This document shows positions 35,875 through 43,655 of a stretch of DNA of 64,000 nucleotides, piece after piece. Within the stretch, counting starts at the first letter, position 1. Each line of letters opens with the position of its first letter. The DNA is from Actinoplanes lobatus. Its GTDB lineage: Bacteria > Actinomycetota > Actinomycetes > Mycobacteriales > Micromonosporaceae. The position numbers were made by a program, and so were the translations under genes. Under the pieces are notes generated by a model, which was given only the letters and a program-made list of their open reading frames with translations, searched no databases and was not told the DNA's origin. Location of the stretch: contig NZ_JACHNC010000001.1 of assembly GCF_014205215.1 (NCBI RefSeq), forward strand, positions 4,593,001-4,657,000, in the 5' to 3' direction.

Positions 35875-36054
35875 ACGTACCGCCGGGGGTTTGCCATGCT
35901 CGATGCGGCCCCGGCGGCTTCAGAAGAAAGCGCCTAAGCAGCGTGCGCACTGGCGATGAAACCACGCTTGTTCGCTGCCATCCTCCGCGACCGATCCTTC
36001 ACATCGGAACCGCTACGGGGCCACCCTTTCTCGTAGAAGTACAGAGGTGTGCCC

Positions 36055-36828
36055 ATGTCCAGTGAGGTGATCATCCGTAGCGGTTTCCGTGGCCTGCGCT
36101 ACGTCGACGGCCGGTTCGACCAGGTTCTCGAGCCCGGCCGGTACGACGTGCCGGTCAGCCGGTTCGGCCGCCGGGCGCCGAAGGTCGAGATCCTCATCGT
36201 CGACCTGCGCGAGCGTGAGCTCAACATCAAGGGCCAGGAGATCCTGACCGTCGACAAGGTGGCGGTCCGCGTCAACATCATCACCCACTTCCGGGTCGTC
36301 GATCCGGTCGCCGCGGTGGAGCGGGTGGCCGACTACGGCGACCGCGTCTACAGCGACGTCCAGCTCGCCGCCCGGCGTTCGCTGGCGTCCATGACGCTCG
36401 AGGGCATCCTCACCAACCGCAACCAGCTCAGTGAGGACATCCTGCGCGACGTCGAGGGCGTCTCGGCCGGTTACGGCGTCGAGATCATCCGTGCCGACGT
36501 GAAGGACCTGATCTTCCCGGGCAACCTCCAGGACGTCATGAACCGGGTGCTCACCGCTCAGCGGCTCGCCGAGGCGCAGATGATCGAGGCGCGTACCAAG
36601 GCGGACCGGGAGCGGCTCGCCGCGGAGGCCGACGCCGAGGCGAAGCGGATCCGCGCCGACGCGGAGGTCGACGCGCTGCGCCGGCTCGCCGACGCGGCCC
36701 AGGCGTACGCCGAGCATCCGGCCCTGCTGCGGCTGCGTGAGCTGGAGACGCTCGGCGCGCTCGGCGCCAACGCGGCGGCCCGTCTGTACATCGGCTTCGA
36801 CAAGCACAGTGATCATTTGAACGACTAG
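36055..36828 (+). CDS. SPFH/band 7 (slipin-like) protein
   Basis: 257 residues from ATG 36055 (AGAGG 8 bases upstream). SPFH domain with DLRERELNIKGQEILTVDKV, VRVNIITHFRVVDP and TLEGILTNRNQLSEDIL (positions 50-125), then an Ala/Glu/Arg coiled coil (about 170-225). It lacks the hydrophobic N-terminal hairpin that normally anchors slipins in the membrane; the start begins SSEVIIRSGFRGL. It may dock by protein contact or lipid binding. It precedes the exosortase-type locus by 75 bp, but a separate promoter region lies between. Confidence 0.75.
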   Translation: MSSEVIIRSGFRGLRYVDGRFDQVLEPGRYDVPVSRFGRRAPKVEILIVDLRERELNIKGQEILTVDKVAVRVNIITHFRVVDPVAAVERVADYGDRVYSDVQLAARRSLASMTLEGILTNRNQLSEDILRDVEGVSAGYGVEIIRADVKDLIFPGNLQDVMNRVLTAQRLAEAQMIEARTKADRERLAAEADAEAKRIRADAEVDALRRLADAAQAYAEHPALLRLRELETLGALGANAAARLYIGFDKHSDHLND

Positions 36829-36902
36829 ACCTCCTCAAGCCGGTGACGGCGCGACCGATCTGAGACGTCGCGCCATCACTCGGACCCCGGAGGTCATCTG
36901 TC

Positions 36903-37484
36903 ATGCGTCTCGTACCACCCCTGCTACGCCGGCCCTGGGCCGCGCTGGCAGCCGGTGCCGTCGCCCTGGTCGCGGCCGTCACGGCGGCGGCACTGCTGTT
37001 CAACGGCGGCCCGGCGGCGGCCACCTGGAAGAGCCTGTCCGGCACCCCGACCTGCGACTGTGTGATCAAGGACAGCGGCAGCGGGAAGTACCGGGCGGTC
37101 TTCGGCTACGTCAGCAAAGCCTCCGTCGACGGCACCATCGCGGGCGGCAACAACAACAGGCTCGAGCTGACCGGTGGCGCCACGTCCATCGACGCCAAGG
37201 TCACCACCGTCTTCCAGCCGGGCACCCACCAGGCGTCCTTCGCCACCGGCTGGGTCACCAAGGAGACCAGCGTCACCTGGAAGGTCGGCGGCAAGGAGGT
37301 CACCGCCAACTGGAAGCGCCCCACCTGCGGCAAGGACGTCAGCCTGCCCGCCGGCGGCAACGGCCTCGGCCCGATCGTGGTGTTCGTGGCGGCCGGTGTC
37401 GTCGCCGGCGCAATGACCGCGGCCGGTGTCGTCGTCGGCACGGTGACGGTGTGGCACAGGCGCCGGAGGGCCCGGGTCTCGTGA
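36903..37484 (+). CDS. Secreted protein with C-terminal sorting-like signal (candidate exosortase substrate)
   Basis: 193 residues, GGAGGTC ribosome site. N-terminal signal helix (about 12-36), an exported domain of about 115 residues with Cys pairs (PTCDCVIKD, RPTCGKD), then a tripartite end: SLPAGGNGLGP, a hydrophobic helix (IVVFVAAGVVAGAMTAAGVV), and WHRRRRARVS. A short LP-type motif, a helix and a basic tail is the pattern of LPXTG and exosortase sorting signals. It is coupled by GTGA overlap to a locus that contains an exosortase-like enzyme three genes on, so it is the obvious substrate. Only the layout, not processing, is seen. Confidence 0.6.
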   Translation: MRLVPPLLRRPWAALAAGAVALVAAVTAAALLFNGGPAAATWKSLSGTPTCDCVIKDSGSGKYRAVFGYVSKASVDGTIAGGNNNRLELTGGATSIDAKVTTVFQPGTHQASFATGWVTKETSVTWKVGGKEVTANWKRPTCGKDVSLPAGGNGLGPIVVFVAAGVVAGAMTAAGVVVGTVTVWHRRRRARVS

Positions 37485-38161
37485 CGCGCAGCGTGCTGGC
37501 GGTCGGGGCGCACCCCGACGACATCGAGCTCGGCTGCGGTGGAGCCCTGGCGGCCCACCGGGCCGCCGGGGACGCGGTGACGATGCTGGTGGTCACCGGT
37601 GGCCAGAGCGGCCCCGGCGCCACGGCCGGCCGGCGCGCCGAGGCGGAGGCCGCCGCGTGCAGCCTCGACTGCCTGCTCATCTGGGGGAACCTGGTGGACT
37701 GCGCGGTCAACGCCGACGCCGCCACCATCGCCCTCATCGAGCGGGCCCTGGAGCAGACCAGGGCCGACGTCGTCTACGTGCACGCGCCCGACGACTCGCA
37801 CCAGGACCACCGGGCGGTCGCCGCGGCGACCGTCTCGGCGGCCCGGCACGTCCGCCGGGTGCTGCACTACCGCAGCCCGTCCACCACGAGGTTCGAGCCG
37901 TCGGTGTACGTCGACATCGCCACCCACCTGGACCGCAAGCTCGACGCACTGTCGTGTCATCGCAGCCAGGTGGAGAGCTCCGCCATGGTCGACCCCGAGG
38001 TGGTGGCCGCGTCGGCCCGCCACTTCGGGGCGCAGGCCCGCGTACGGTACGCCGAGGCGTTCGTCCCGGGCCGGTTCGTCTGGGATCTGGCCCCGCTGCC
38101 GGTCCTCCCCGACGACCTGGTGGGGGCCGGCGACTACCTGATGACCAGGACAGCGGCATGA
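37481..38161 (+). CDS. PIG-L/LmbE family deacetylase
   Basis: 226 residues from GTG 37481 (GTGA overlap, CGGAGGG upstream). Zinc-site motif VGAHPDDIELGCGG at the start, then VHAPDDSHQDHRAVAAA with the catalytic and metal residues, and SCHRSQVES. The family deacetylates GlcNAc-containing small molecules such as GlcNAc-inositol or lipid-linked GlcNAc. Next to a glycosyltransferase and a UDP-GlcNAc-epimerase-like gene, it most likely deacetylates an amino sugar of the locus product. Confidence 0.82.
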   Translation: MTRSVLAVGAHPDDIELGCGGALAAHRAAGDAVTMLVVTGGQSGPGATAGRRAEAEAAACSLDCLLIWGNLVDCAVNADAATIALIERALEQTRADVVYVHAPDDSHQDHRAVAAATVSAARHVRRVLHYRSPSTTRFEPSVYVDIATHLDRKLDALSCHRSQVESSAMVDPEVVAASARHFGAQARVRYAEAFVPGRFVWDLAPLPVLPDDLVGAGDYLMTRTAA

Positions 38162-39489
38162 CCGGGCGGGGGCGCCGCCGGGCGGTGTCCCCGCACCACC
38201 GCCTCGGGCTGCTCGCCCACCTGGCCGTATTCGCGGTCACCGTCGCGGTCCTCGGGCTGGACTCCACGCTCGGCTGGATCGCGACCGTACTCAACGTGGT
38301 CTTCCTGCTCTTCTTCTTCCGGCACCTCGGGTTCGCGGTCGCCGCCGCCCGCTGGACCGAACGCGACCTGGACGCCCCGCTGGTGGGCGCCGAGTCGTTC
38401 ACCCCGCCGGTGGCCGTGCTGGTCGCCTGCAAGGACGAGGAACTCGTCGTCGACGGCATGGTCGCGGCCCTGCTGGCGCTCGACTACCCGCATTCGGCGC
38501 TGACCGTGGTGGTCGTCGACGACGCCTCCACCGACGGCACCGGCGCCCGCCTGGACGCGCTCGCGGCCGCCGACCAGCGGCTGCGCGTGCTGCACCGGCA
38601 GCCGGGCTCGGGCGGCGGCAAGTCGGGTGCGCTCAACGACGCCCTCGCCCTCGTCGACGGCGCCCAGATCGCGGTCATCTTCGACGCCGACCACCAGCCC
38701 GAACCGGACGTGCTGCGCAGGCTGGTACGCCACTTCCGCGACCCCAAGGTCGGTGCCGTGATGGGCCGGTGCGTGGTGCGCAACGGCGTCGAGTCGTCGC
38801 TGGCCTCCACCATCTTCATCGACTACCTGTCCGGCTACCTGGTCAACGAGTACGGCCGGCAGGCGCTCTTCGAACTCCCGGCGTACGGCGGGGCGAACTG
38901 TGCCGTGCGGACCGACCTGATCCGGGCGCTCGGCGGCTGGAACCCGCACACCGTCACCGAGGACACCGACCTCACCCTGCGGCTGCTGCTCGACGGCCGG
39001 CGGGTCCGCTACGACCCGTCGGCGGTCGACTTCGAGGAGGCGGTGCTGTCCTCGCGGCGGTTCTGGAAGCAGCGCTACCGGTGGGCGCGCGGCCATCAGA
39101 AGTGCCTGCGCGACTACTGGCGGCCGATCCTCACGACCCGTCATCTGTCGCCGATGGAGAAGCTCGAGACGATGCTTTTCCTCTGGGTCTACCACGTACC
39201 GGTGCTGTGTGGTCTTGGTCTTCTCCTCATCGTCCTGCGCGCCTTCGGGATCGGCGACCAGTCGGCGGTCTCCACGGTGTCGCTGTCGGCGCTGCTCTTC
39301 GCCGGCCCGTTCACCGAGCTGGCGGTCGGGCTGGTGCTGGGCCGGGTGGAACGGAGGGCGGTGTGGATGCTGATCGGGTTCATCCCGGCGTTCGGGATGT
39401 CCATCCTGACCGCCACCAAGGCCTACCTCGACGGCATGTGGGGCACCCTCTACACCTGGTCGAAGACGGCCCGGTCGGGTGTCACATGA
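38158..39489 (+). CDS. Membrane-bound GT2 glycosyltransferase
   Basis: 443 residues from ATG 38158 (ATGA overlap). Two N-terminal helices, a GT-A domain with VVVVDDASTDGT, FDADHQPEPD (DxD), TEDTDLTLRL and the processive QxxRW-like motif QRYRWARGH, and three or four C-terminal helices. This is the arrangement of polysaccharide synthases such as those for poly-GlcNAc or hyaluronan-type chains. It would build or extend the glycan handled by the rest of the locus. Confidence 0.85.
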   Translation: MTGRGRRRAVSPHHRLGLLAHLAVFAVTVAVLGLDSTLGWIATVLNVVFLLFFFRHLGFAVAAARWTERDLDAPLVGAESFTPPVAVLVACKDEELVVDGMVAALLALDYPHSALTVVVVDDASTDGTGARLDALAAADQRLRVLHRQPGSGGGKSGALNDALALVDGAQIAVIFDADHQPEPDVLRRLVRHFRDPKVGAVMGRCVVRNGVESSLASTIFIDYLSGYLVNEYGRQALFELPAYGGANCAVRTDLIRALGGWNPHTVTEDTDLTLRLLLDGRRVRYDPSAVDFEEAVLSSRRFWKQRYRWARGHQKCLRDYWRPILTTRHLSPMEKLETMLFLWVYHVPVLCGLGLLLIVLRAFGIGDQSAVSTVSLSALLFAGPFTELAVGLVLGRVERRAVWMLIGFIPAFGMSILTATKAYLDGMWGTLYTWSKTARSGVT

Positions 39490-41663
39490 GACACCTGATC
39501 GAAGACGGCCCGGCCGGGCGTCGCGTGAGCCGCGTCGAGGATCGCCTCAACCGCACGCTCGCCAGGCGGGAACGCCGCTGGAAGCCCGCCGCCACACCGC
39601 TGCGCCGCCAGCTCGTGCTGCTCGAGATGATCGGCGCGGTGGCCGGCTGTGTGGGCGGCTACCTGCTCTTCATCGACCCGGTACGCCGCTTCGAGGTCAC
39701 CCTGGCCTCCCGGATCATCGACCTGCTCGGCGTCGACCGGGTCTCCGGCGCCCTCGGTGACGGCTTCGTCGTCTTCGGACCGAACCTGGAACCGGTGGTC
39801 GCCGAGATGACCGGATCCTGCTCGATCCTGAGCAGTGTCCTGGCCCTGGCCGCCCTGGCCGTGGTCGCCCTCCGGAAGCGCCCGCAGGCCCTTACCGGCT
39901 TCCTGGCGGCCGCCGTCTTCGTCCTCGCCGCGAACCAGGTCCGGCTGCTCGGCTCCCTGCTGGCCGGCCGCTACCTCGCCGTCGACGCGCTGGTCTTCTT
40001 CCACGACTGGGTCGGCGCGGTCCTCAACTTCGGCTACACCCTGATCGGACTCCTCATCATGATCGGACTGACGATGTACGACGCCCAGCGTGCCGAGCAG
40101 GACCGTACCGGCCGCCACACCGCCGACCGTCCGGCCGCCTGGGCCCGCCCCGGACTCGGCCACCGCGTGCCCGTCGAGGACACCCGCGAGCCCGGTCTGC
40201 AGATCGCCGCCGTGGTCCACCGGCGGATCCTGCCCAAGGCGGTGTCGCGCCGCCTGGCCCGCCGCCGTGAACAGCGCCGCATCGACTACCGGGTCGGTCA
40301 CGAGACCCCGGCCCGCCGCGCCGAGATCATCCGCGAGCTGGCCGGCAAGGGCCTCGGCGTGCACACCGCCACCCTGCTGGCGGTCGCCTCGTACGAAACG
40401 GATCCTCTGGTCCTGGACACCCTGGCCGGTGTGATCGCCGCCCGTCAGTGGGAGCCGATCGCCGGCGGCGACGTCGTCGCGCTGCGCCTGTGGGCCCGCG
40501 CCTGGCTGATGCGCGCCCCCAGGCAGCGGTCCGTCGCCGAGACCGGCCGCCTCGTCGCCGTCACCGGAGCGGGCGGCCCGGCCGGTGTCGCCGTCGTCAA
40601 GGCCCTCCAGGCGGCCGGCGACCACGTGCTCGCCCTCGACGCCAACCCCGACGCGGCCGGGATGCGCCTGGCCGGCCGCAGCGCCGTACTGCCCTGCGCC
40701 GGCCACCCCGGCTTCGCGGAAGCCCTGCTCGCCGTCCTCGACGAGCACCGGCCGGCCGCGCTGGTCTGCACGGTCGCCGAGGAGTACGCCGCACTCGCCC
40801 CGCTCATCCCCGCCATGGACGAGCTGGGCGTGAAGACCTGGCTGCCCGACCCGGCCTCCGCGGAACGCTGCATCGACAAGATCGCCTTCGCGCGGACCAT
40901 GCACGCCGCCGGTGTGCCGCACCCGGCGACCGCCTGGACCCCGGCCACCGTCGGCCTCATCCCCGGTCCCTGGATCGTCAAGCCGGCCCGCGGCCGCGGC
41001 AGCCGCGGCGTGCTCCTGGTCGACGACCCGGCCGAACTCGTCCGCGCCTTCGCCTCGCTGCCCGGCGCCATCGTGCAGACCCGCGTCACCGGCCGCGAAT
41101 TCACCGCGGACGCCCTGGTCGGGCCGGACGGCACACTGCTCGCCTGCGTACCGCGCTGGCGTGACGAGACCCGCGGCGGCGTCTCCGTGCGCGGCACCAC
41201 GTTCACCTCGGTCGCGGTCACCGAGATCGTCGCCGCCACCCTGCGCGCGGTCGGGCACACCGGGCCCGCCAACGTGCAGGGATTCGTCGCCGGCTCCGGG
41301 GACGTCACCGTCGTCGAGGTGAACCCGCGCTTCTCCGGCGGCCTGCCGCTCACCCTCGCGGCCGGGGCCGACGTCGTCGGCACCTACCTGACCGGGATCC
41401 TCGACCCGTCGGCGCCGCTGCCCACGCTCGGTTTCCGGCCGGGCGTGCGGATGGCCCGCCACTTCGCCGAGGTCTACTACACGGCCGACGGCACGCCGGT
41501 CCCCGACCCGCTCGACCCGGTCACCTGCTCGGTTCCCGGCTTCGGAGCGGCCACGCCGATCGCCCACTCACCCTCCGAGCCCACGTCCTTTCAAACCCCT
41601 TCTTCGGTACGCGCGGAGCACGCTCCCGCGATCGGCCAGGGCATGTTCGTGGCGGTGGGCTGA
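39486..41663 (+). CDS. Exosortase-like membrane domain fused to an ATP-grasp ligase
   Basis: 725 residues from ATG 39486. Residues 40-200 contain four hydrophobic stretches with Cys112 in AEMTGSCSILSS, Arg153 in AANQVRLLG and His173 in FFHDWVG. That is the Cys-Arg-His order and spacing of exosortase/archaeosortase transpeptidases. Residues 270-345 are helical and link to an ATP-grasp module (about 355-640): RLVAVTGAGGPAGVAVVKAL pre-domain, WIVKPARGRGSRGVLLVDD lysine/glycine loop, and VVEVNPRFSGGLPL metal site. I know no characterised protein with this fusion. It could attach an amino acid or sugar acid to the sorted protein or its glycan. Flanks overlap, so it is the core of the operon. Confidence 0.7.
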   Translation: MRHLIEDGPAGRRVSRVEDRLNRTLARRERRWKPAATPLRRQLVLLEMIGAVAGCVGGYLLFIDPVRRFEVTLASRIIDLLGVDRVSGALGDGFVVFGPNLEPVVAEMTGSCSILSSVLALAALAVVALRKRPQALTGFLAAAVFVLAANQVRLLGSLLAGRYLAVDALVFFHDWVGAVLNFGYTLIGLLIMIGLTMYDAQRAEQDRTGRHTADRPAAWARPGLGHRVPVEDTREPGLQIAAVVHRRILPKAVSRRLARRREQRRIDYRVGHETPARRAEIIRELAGKGLGVHTATLLAVASYETDPLVLDTLAGVIAARQWEPIAGGDVVALRLWARAWLMRAPRQRSVAETGRLVAVTGAGGPAGVAVVKALQAAGDHVLALDANPDAAGMRLAGRSAVLPCAGHPGFAEALLAVLDEHRPAALVCTVAEEYAALAPLIPAMDELGVKTWLPDPASAERCIDKIAFARTMHAAGVPHPATAWTPATVGLIPGPWIVKPARGRGSRGVLLVDDPAELVRAFASLPGAIVQTRVTGREFTADALVGPDGTLLACVPRWRDETRGGVSVRGTTFTSVAVTEIVAATLRAVGHTGPANVQGFVAGSGDVTVVEVNPRFSGGLPLTLAAGADVVGTYLTGILDPSAPLPTLGFRPGVRMARHFAEVYYTADGTPVPDPLDPVTCSVPGFGAATPIAHSPSEPTSFQTPSSVRAEHAPAIGQGMFVAVG

Positions 41664-42808
41664 TGAGGACGCGTCACGTGCTGGTGCCCTTCGGCACCCG
41701 GCCCGAGGTCATCAAGCTCGCCCCGGTCGTGCACGCGCTCCGCGCCGCCGGGCACCGGGTCACCGCGGTCGACACCGGCCAGCACCAGGACGCCGTGATG
41801 AGCGGCGACATCCAGCGCACTCTCGGCCTCGCCCCGGACCTGCGCCTGCCGAAACCGGGCGGCCTGGGCGGCCTGGTCACCGCGGCCGCCGCGGTGCTCG
41901 CCGATCAGGCCGCCGACCTGGTGCTGGCGCTCGGTGACACGCACACTGTGCCCGCCTACGCCCTCGCCGCCCGAGGGGCCGGCATCCCGTTCGCGCATCT
42001 CGAAGCCGGCCTGCGCAGCTTCAACCCGCGCAGCCTCGAGGAGGTCAACCGCCGGGTCGCGGCGGCCACCGCCCACCTCCACTTCGCACCCACGGACCGG
42101 GCCGCCGCGTTTCTGCGCGCGGAGGGCGTACCCGTGGAAAGGATCTTCGTGGTCGGCAACCCGGTGATCGACACCCTGCGTGCGAAGGGCGTCCGGCCGG
42201 TGCCGCCCGCCGACCGCACCGGAGTGCTGGTCACCGCCCACCGCGCGTCCAACGTCGACGACCCGGCCCGGCTGGCCCGCCTCGTCGACGTCGTCGGCCG
42301 CGTCGCCGCGATCGGCCCGGTCCGCTTCCCGGTTCACCCGCGCACCCGCGCCCGCCTGCACGAACACGGCCTGGCCGGCCGTCTGGCCGCACTACCCGGC
42401 GTGACCCGCGAGGACCCGCTGCCCTATGACGACCTGCTGACCGCCCTGGCCCATGCCCGCGTGGTGGTCACCGACTCGGGCGGCCTCCAGGAGGAGGCGG
42501 CCTACCTGGGCGTGCCCGTCGTGGTGCTGCGCCGCTCCACGCCACGCTGGGAGGGTGTCGAGGCCGGAACCGCCGTCCTCACCGGAATCACCAGCGACGA
42601 CGAGGCCGACCGTGCGGTGGCCGCGGCCCACCACCTGAGCACCCCGGCCGAACTGTCCCGGGTGGCCGCCCTGCCCTGCCCGTACGGTGACGGCCACACC
42701 GGCGCCCGCGTCGCCGCCCTGCTGGCGGACCCGGCCCTGGACCCGCTGCTCACCCTCGACGAACCCGACCACACCGACGGCACTCTCCCCTGGGAACTAG
42801 CGTTATGA
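41663..42808 (+). CDS. UDP-N-acetylglucosamine 2-epimerase-like enzyme
   Basis: 381 residues, start overlapping the previous stop (TGATG). WecB-family motifs: FGTRPEVIKLAPV, DTGQHQD, AHLEAGLRSFNPRS, VLVTAHRASN, VVTDSGGLQEEAAYLGVP. WecB makes UDP-ManNAc from UDP-GlcNAc. The GDTHTVPAY loop differs slightly from the usual GDTxS, so substrate preference could differ. It would supply the activated sugar for the glycosyltransferase in the same operon. Confidence 0.85.
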   Translation: MRTRHVLVPFGTRPEVIKLAPVVHALRAAGHRVTAVDTGQHQDAVMSGDIQRTLGLAPDLRLPKPGGLGGLVTAAAAVLADQAADLVLALGDTHTVPAYALAARGAGIPFAHLEAGLRSFNPRSLEEVNRRVAAATAHLHFAPTDRAAAFLRAEGVPVERIFVVGNPVIDTLRAKGVRPVPPADRTGVLVTAHRASNVDDPARLARLVDVVGRVAAIGPVRFPVHPRTRARLHEHGLAGRLAALPGVTREDPLPYDDLLTALAHARVVVTDSGGLQEEAAYLGVPVVVLRRSTPRWEGVEAGTAVLTGITSDDEADRAVAAAHHLSTPAELSRVAALPCPYGDGHTGARVAALLADPALDPLLTLDEPDHTDGTLPWELAL

Positions 42809-43500
42809 CCTTCTTCGAGAAGCCCCCGCTGGCCGTGGTCATCGACCTCGACGACACCCTCTACCCGCAGTCCAGCTACCTGTACGGGGCCTCCCGCGCG
42901 GTGGGCCGGGCCGGCGCCGCCGCCGGCCTCGACCAGGTCCGCCTCAGCCGTGCGGTCCGCCGCCAGCTCATCGCGGGTTCGGACCGGGGCGGCACCATCG
43001 ACCGGGCCCTGGCCGCCTACGGCATCGGCCCCGACCTGGCCGCCGACCTGATTCCCACGCTGGTCGCGGCGTTCACCGCCTACCGCCCCCGCCGCCTGCC
43101 GAGCTACCCCGGCGCCCGGGACGCGCTGGCCGCGATCAGCGCCCGCTACCCGGTAGCCTGCCTCACCGACGGCAACCCGGTGATCCAGCGCGCCAAACTC
43201 GCCGCCACCGGCCTGGCGGACGCCTTCGCCACCATCGTCATCACCGACGAGCTGGGCGGCCGCACGTTGCGCAAACCCCACCCCGAGGGCCTGCGCCAGG
43301 TGGCCGAGACGCTCGGCGTACACCCGTCGGACCTGGTCGTGATCGGCGACCGCCCCGGCAAGGACATGGCCGTGGCAGTGGCCCTGGGCGCCCGCTCCAT
43401 CCGCGTCCGCACCGGCGAATACGCCGACGCCCCCGACGCGCCTCCCGCCACCGCCTGCGTCTCCGACCTCACCGCCGCCGCCGCCCTCCTGGGAGCCTGA
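42805..43500 (+). CDS. HAD family phosphatase
   Basis: 231 residues, ATGA overlap. HAD motifs in order: VVIDLDDTLYP (Asp nucleophile and general acid), CLTDGNP, RKPHPEG (Lys) and VVIGDRPGKD. The cap sits between motifs 1 and 2, as in pyrimidine- or sugar-phosphate HADs. Last gene of the locus; it could remove phosphate from a sugar precursor. Confidence 0.82.
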   Translation: MTFFEKPPLAVVIDLDDTLYPQSSYLYGASRAVGRAGAAAGLDQVRLSRAVRRQLIAGSDRGGTIDRALAAYGIGPDLAADLIPTLVAAFTAYRPRRLPSYPGARDALAAISARYPVACLTDGNPVIQRAKLAATGLADAFATIVITDELGGRTLRKPHPEGLRQVAETLGVHPSDLVVIGDRPGKDMAVAVALGARSIRVRTGEYADAPDAPPATACVSDLTAAAALLGA

Positions 43501-43655
43501 CGGCACGCCGCGGACTGTCACACCGGCGACGACAGTTCGCCCTGCTCGGCACCGGAGTCTCCCGATGCCCCGAAAAGCGTCCCCAGCGAAAAGATCATCG
43601 ATGTTAAGCTCCGTCGCCCCCGCGCGCAGAGAGCCGGGGGCGACGGGGAGAAATC

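Noticed and set aside
39450..41567. 705-codon minus-strand frame opposite the exosortase/ATP-grasp gene
   Set aside because: Gly/Val/Asp-rich shadow without motifs; GC at third positions fits the plus strand.
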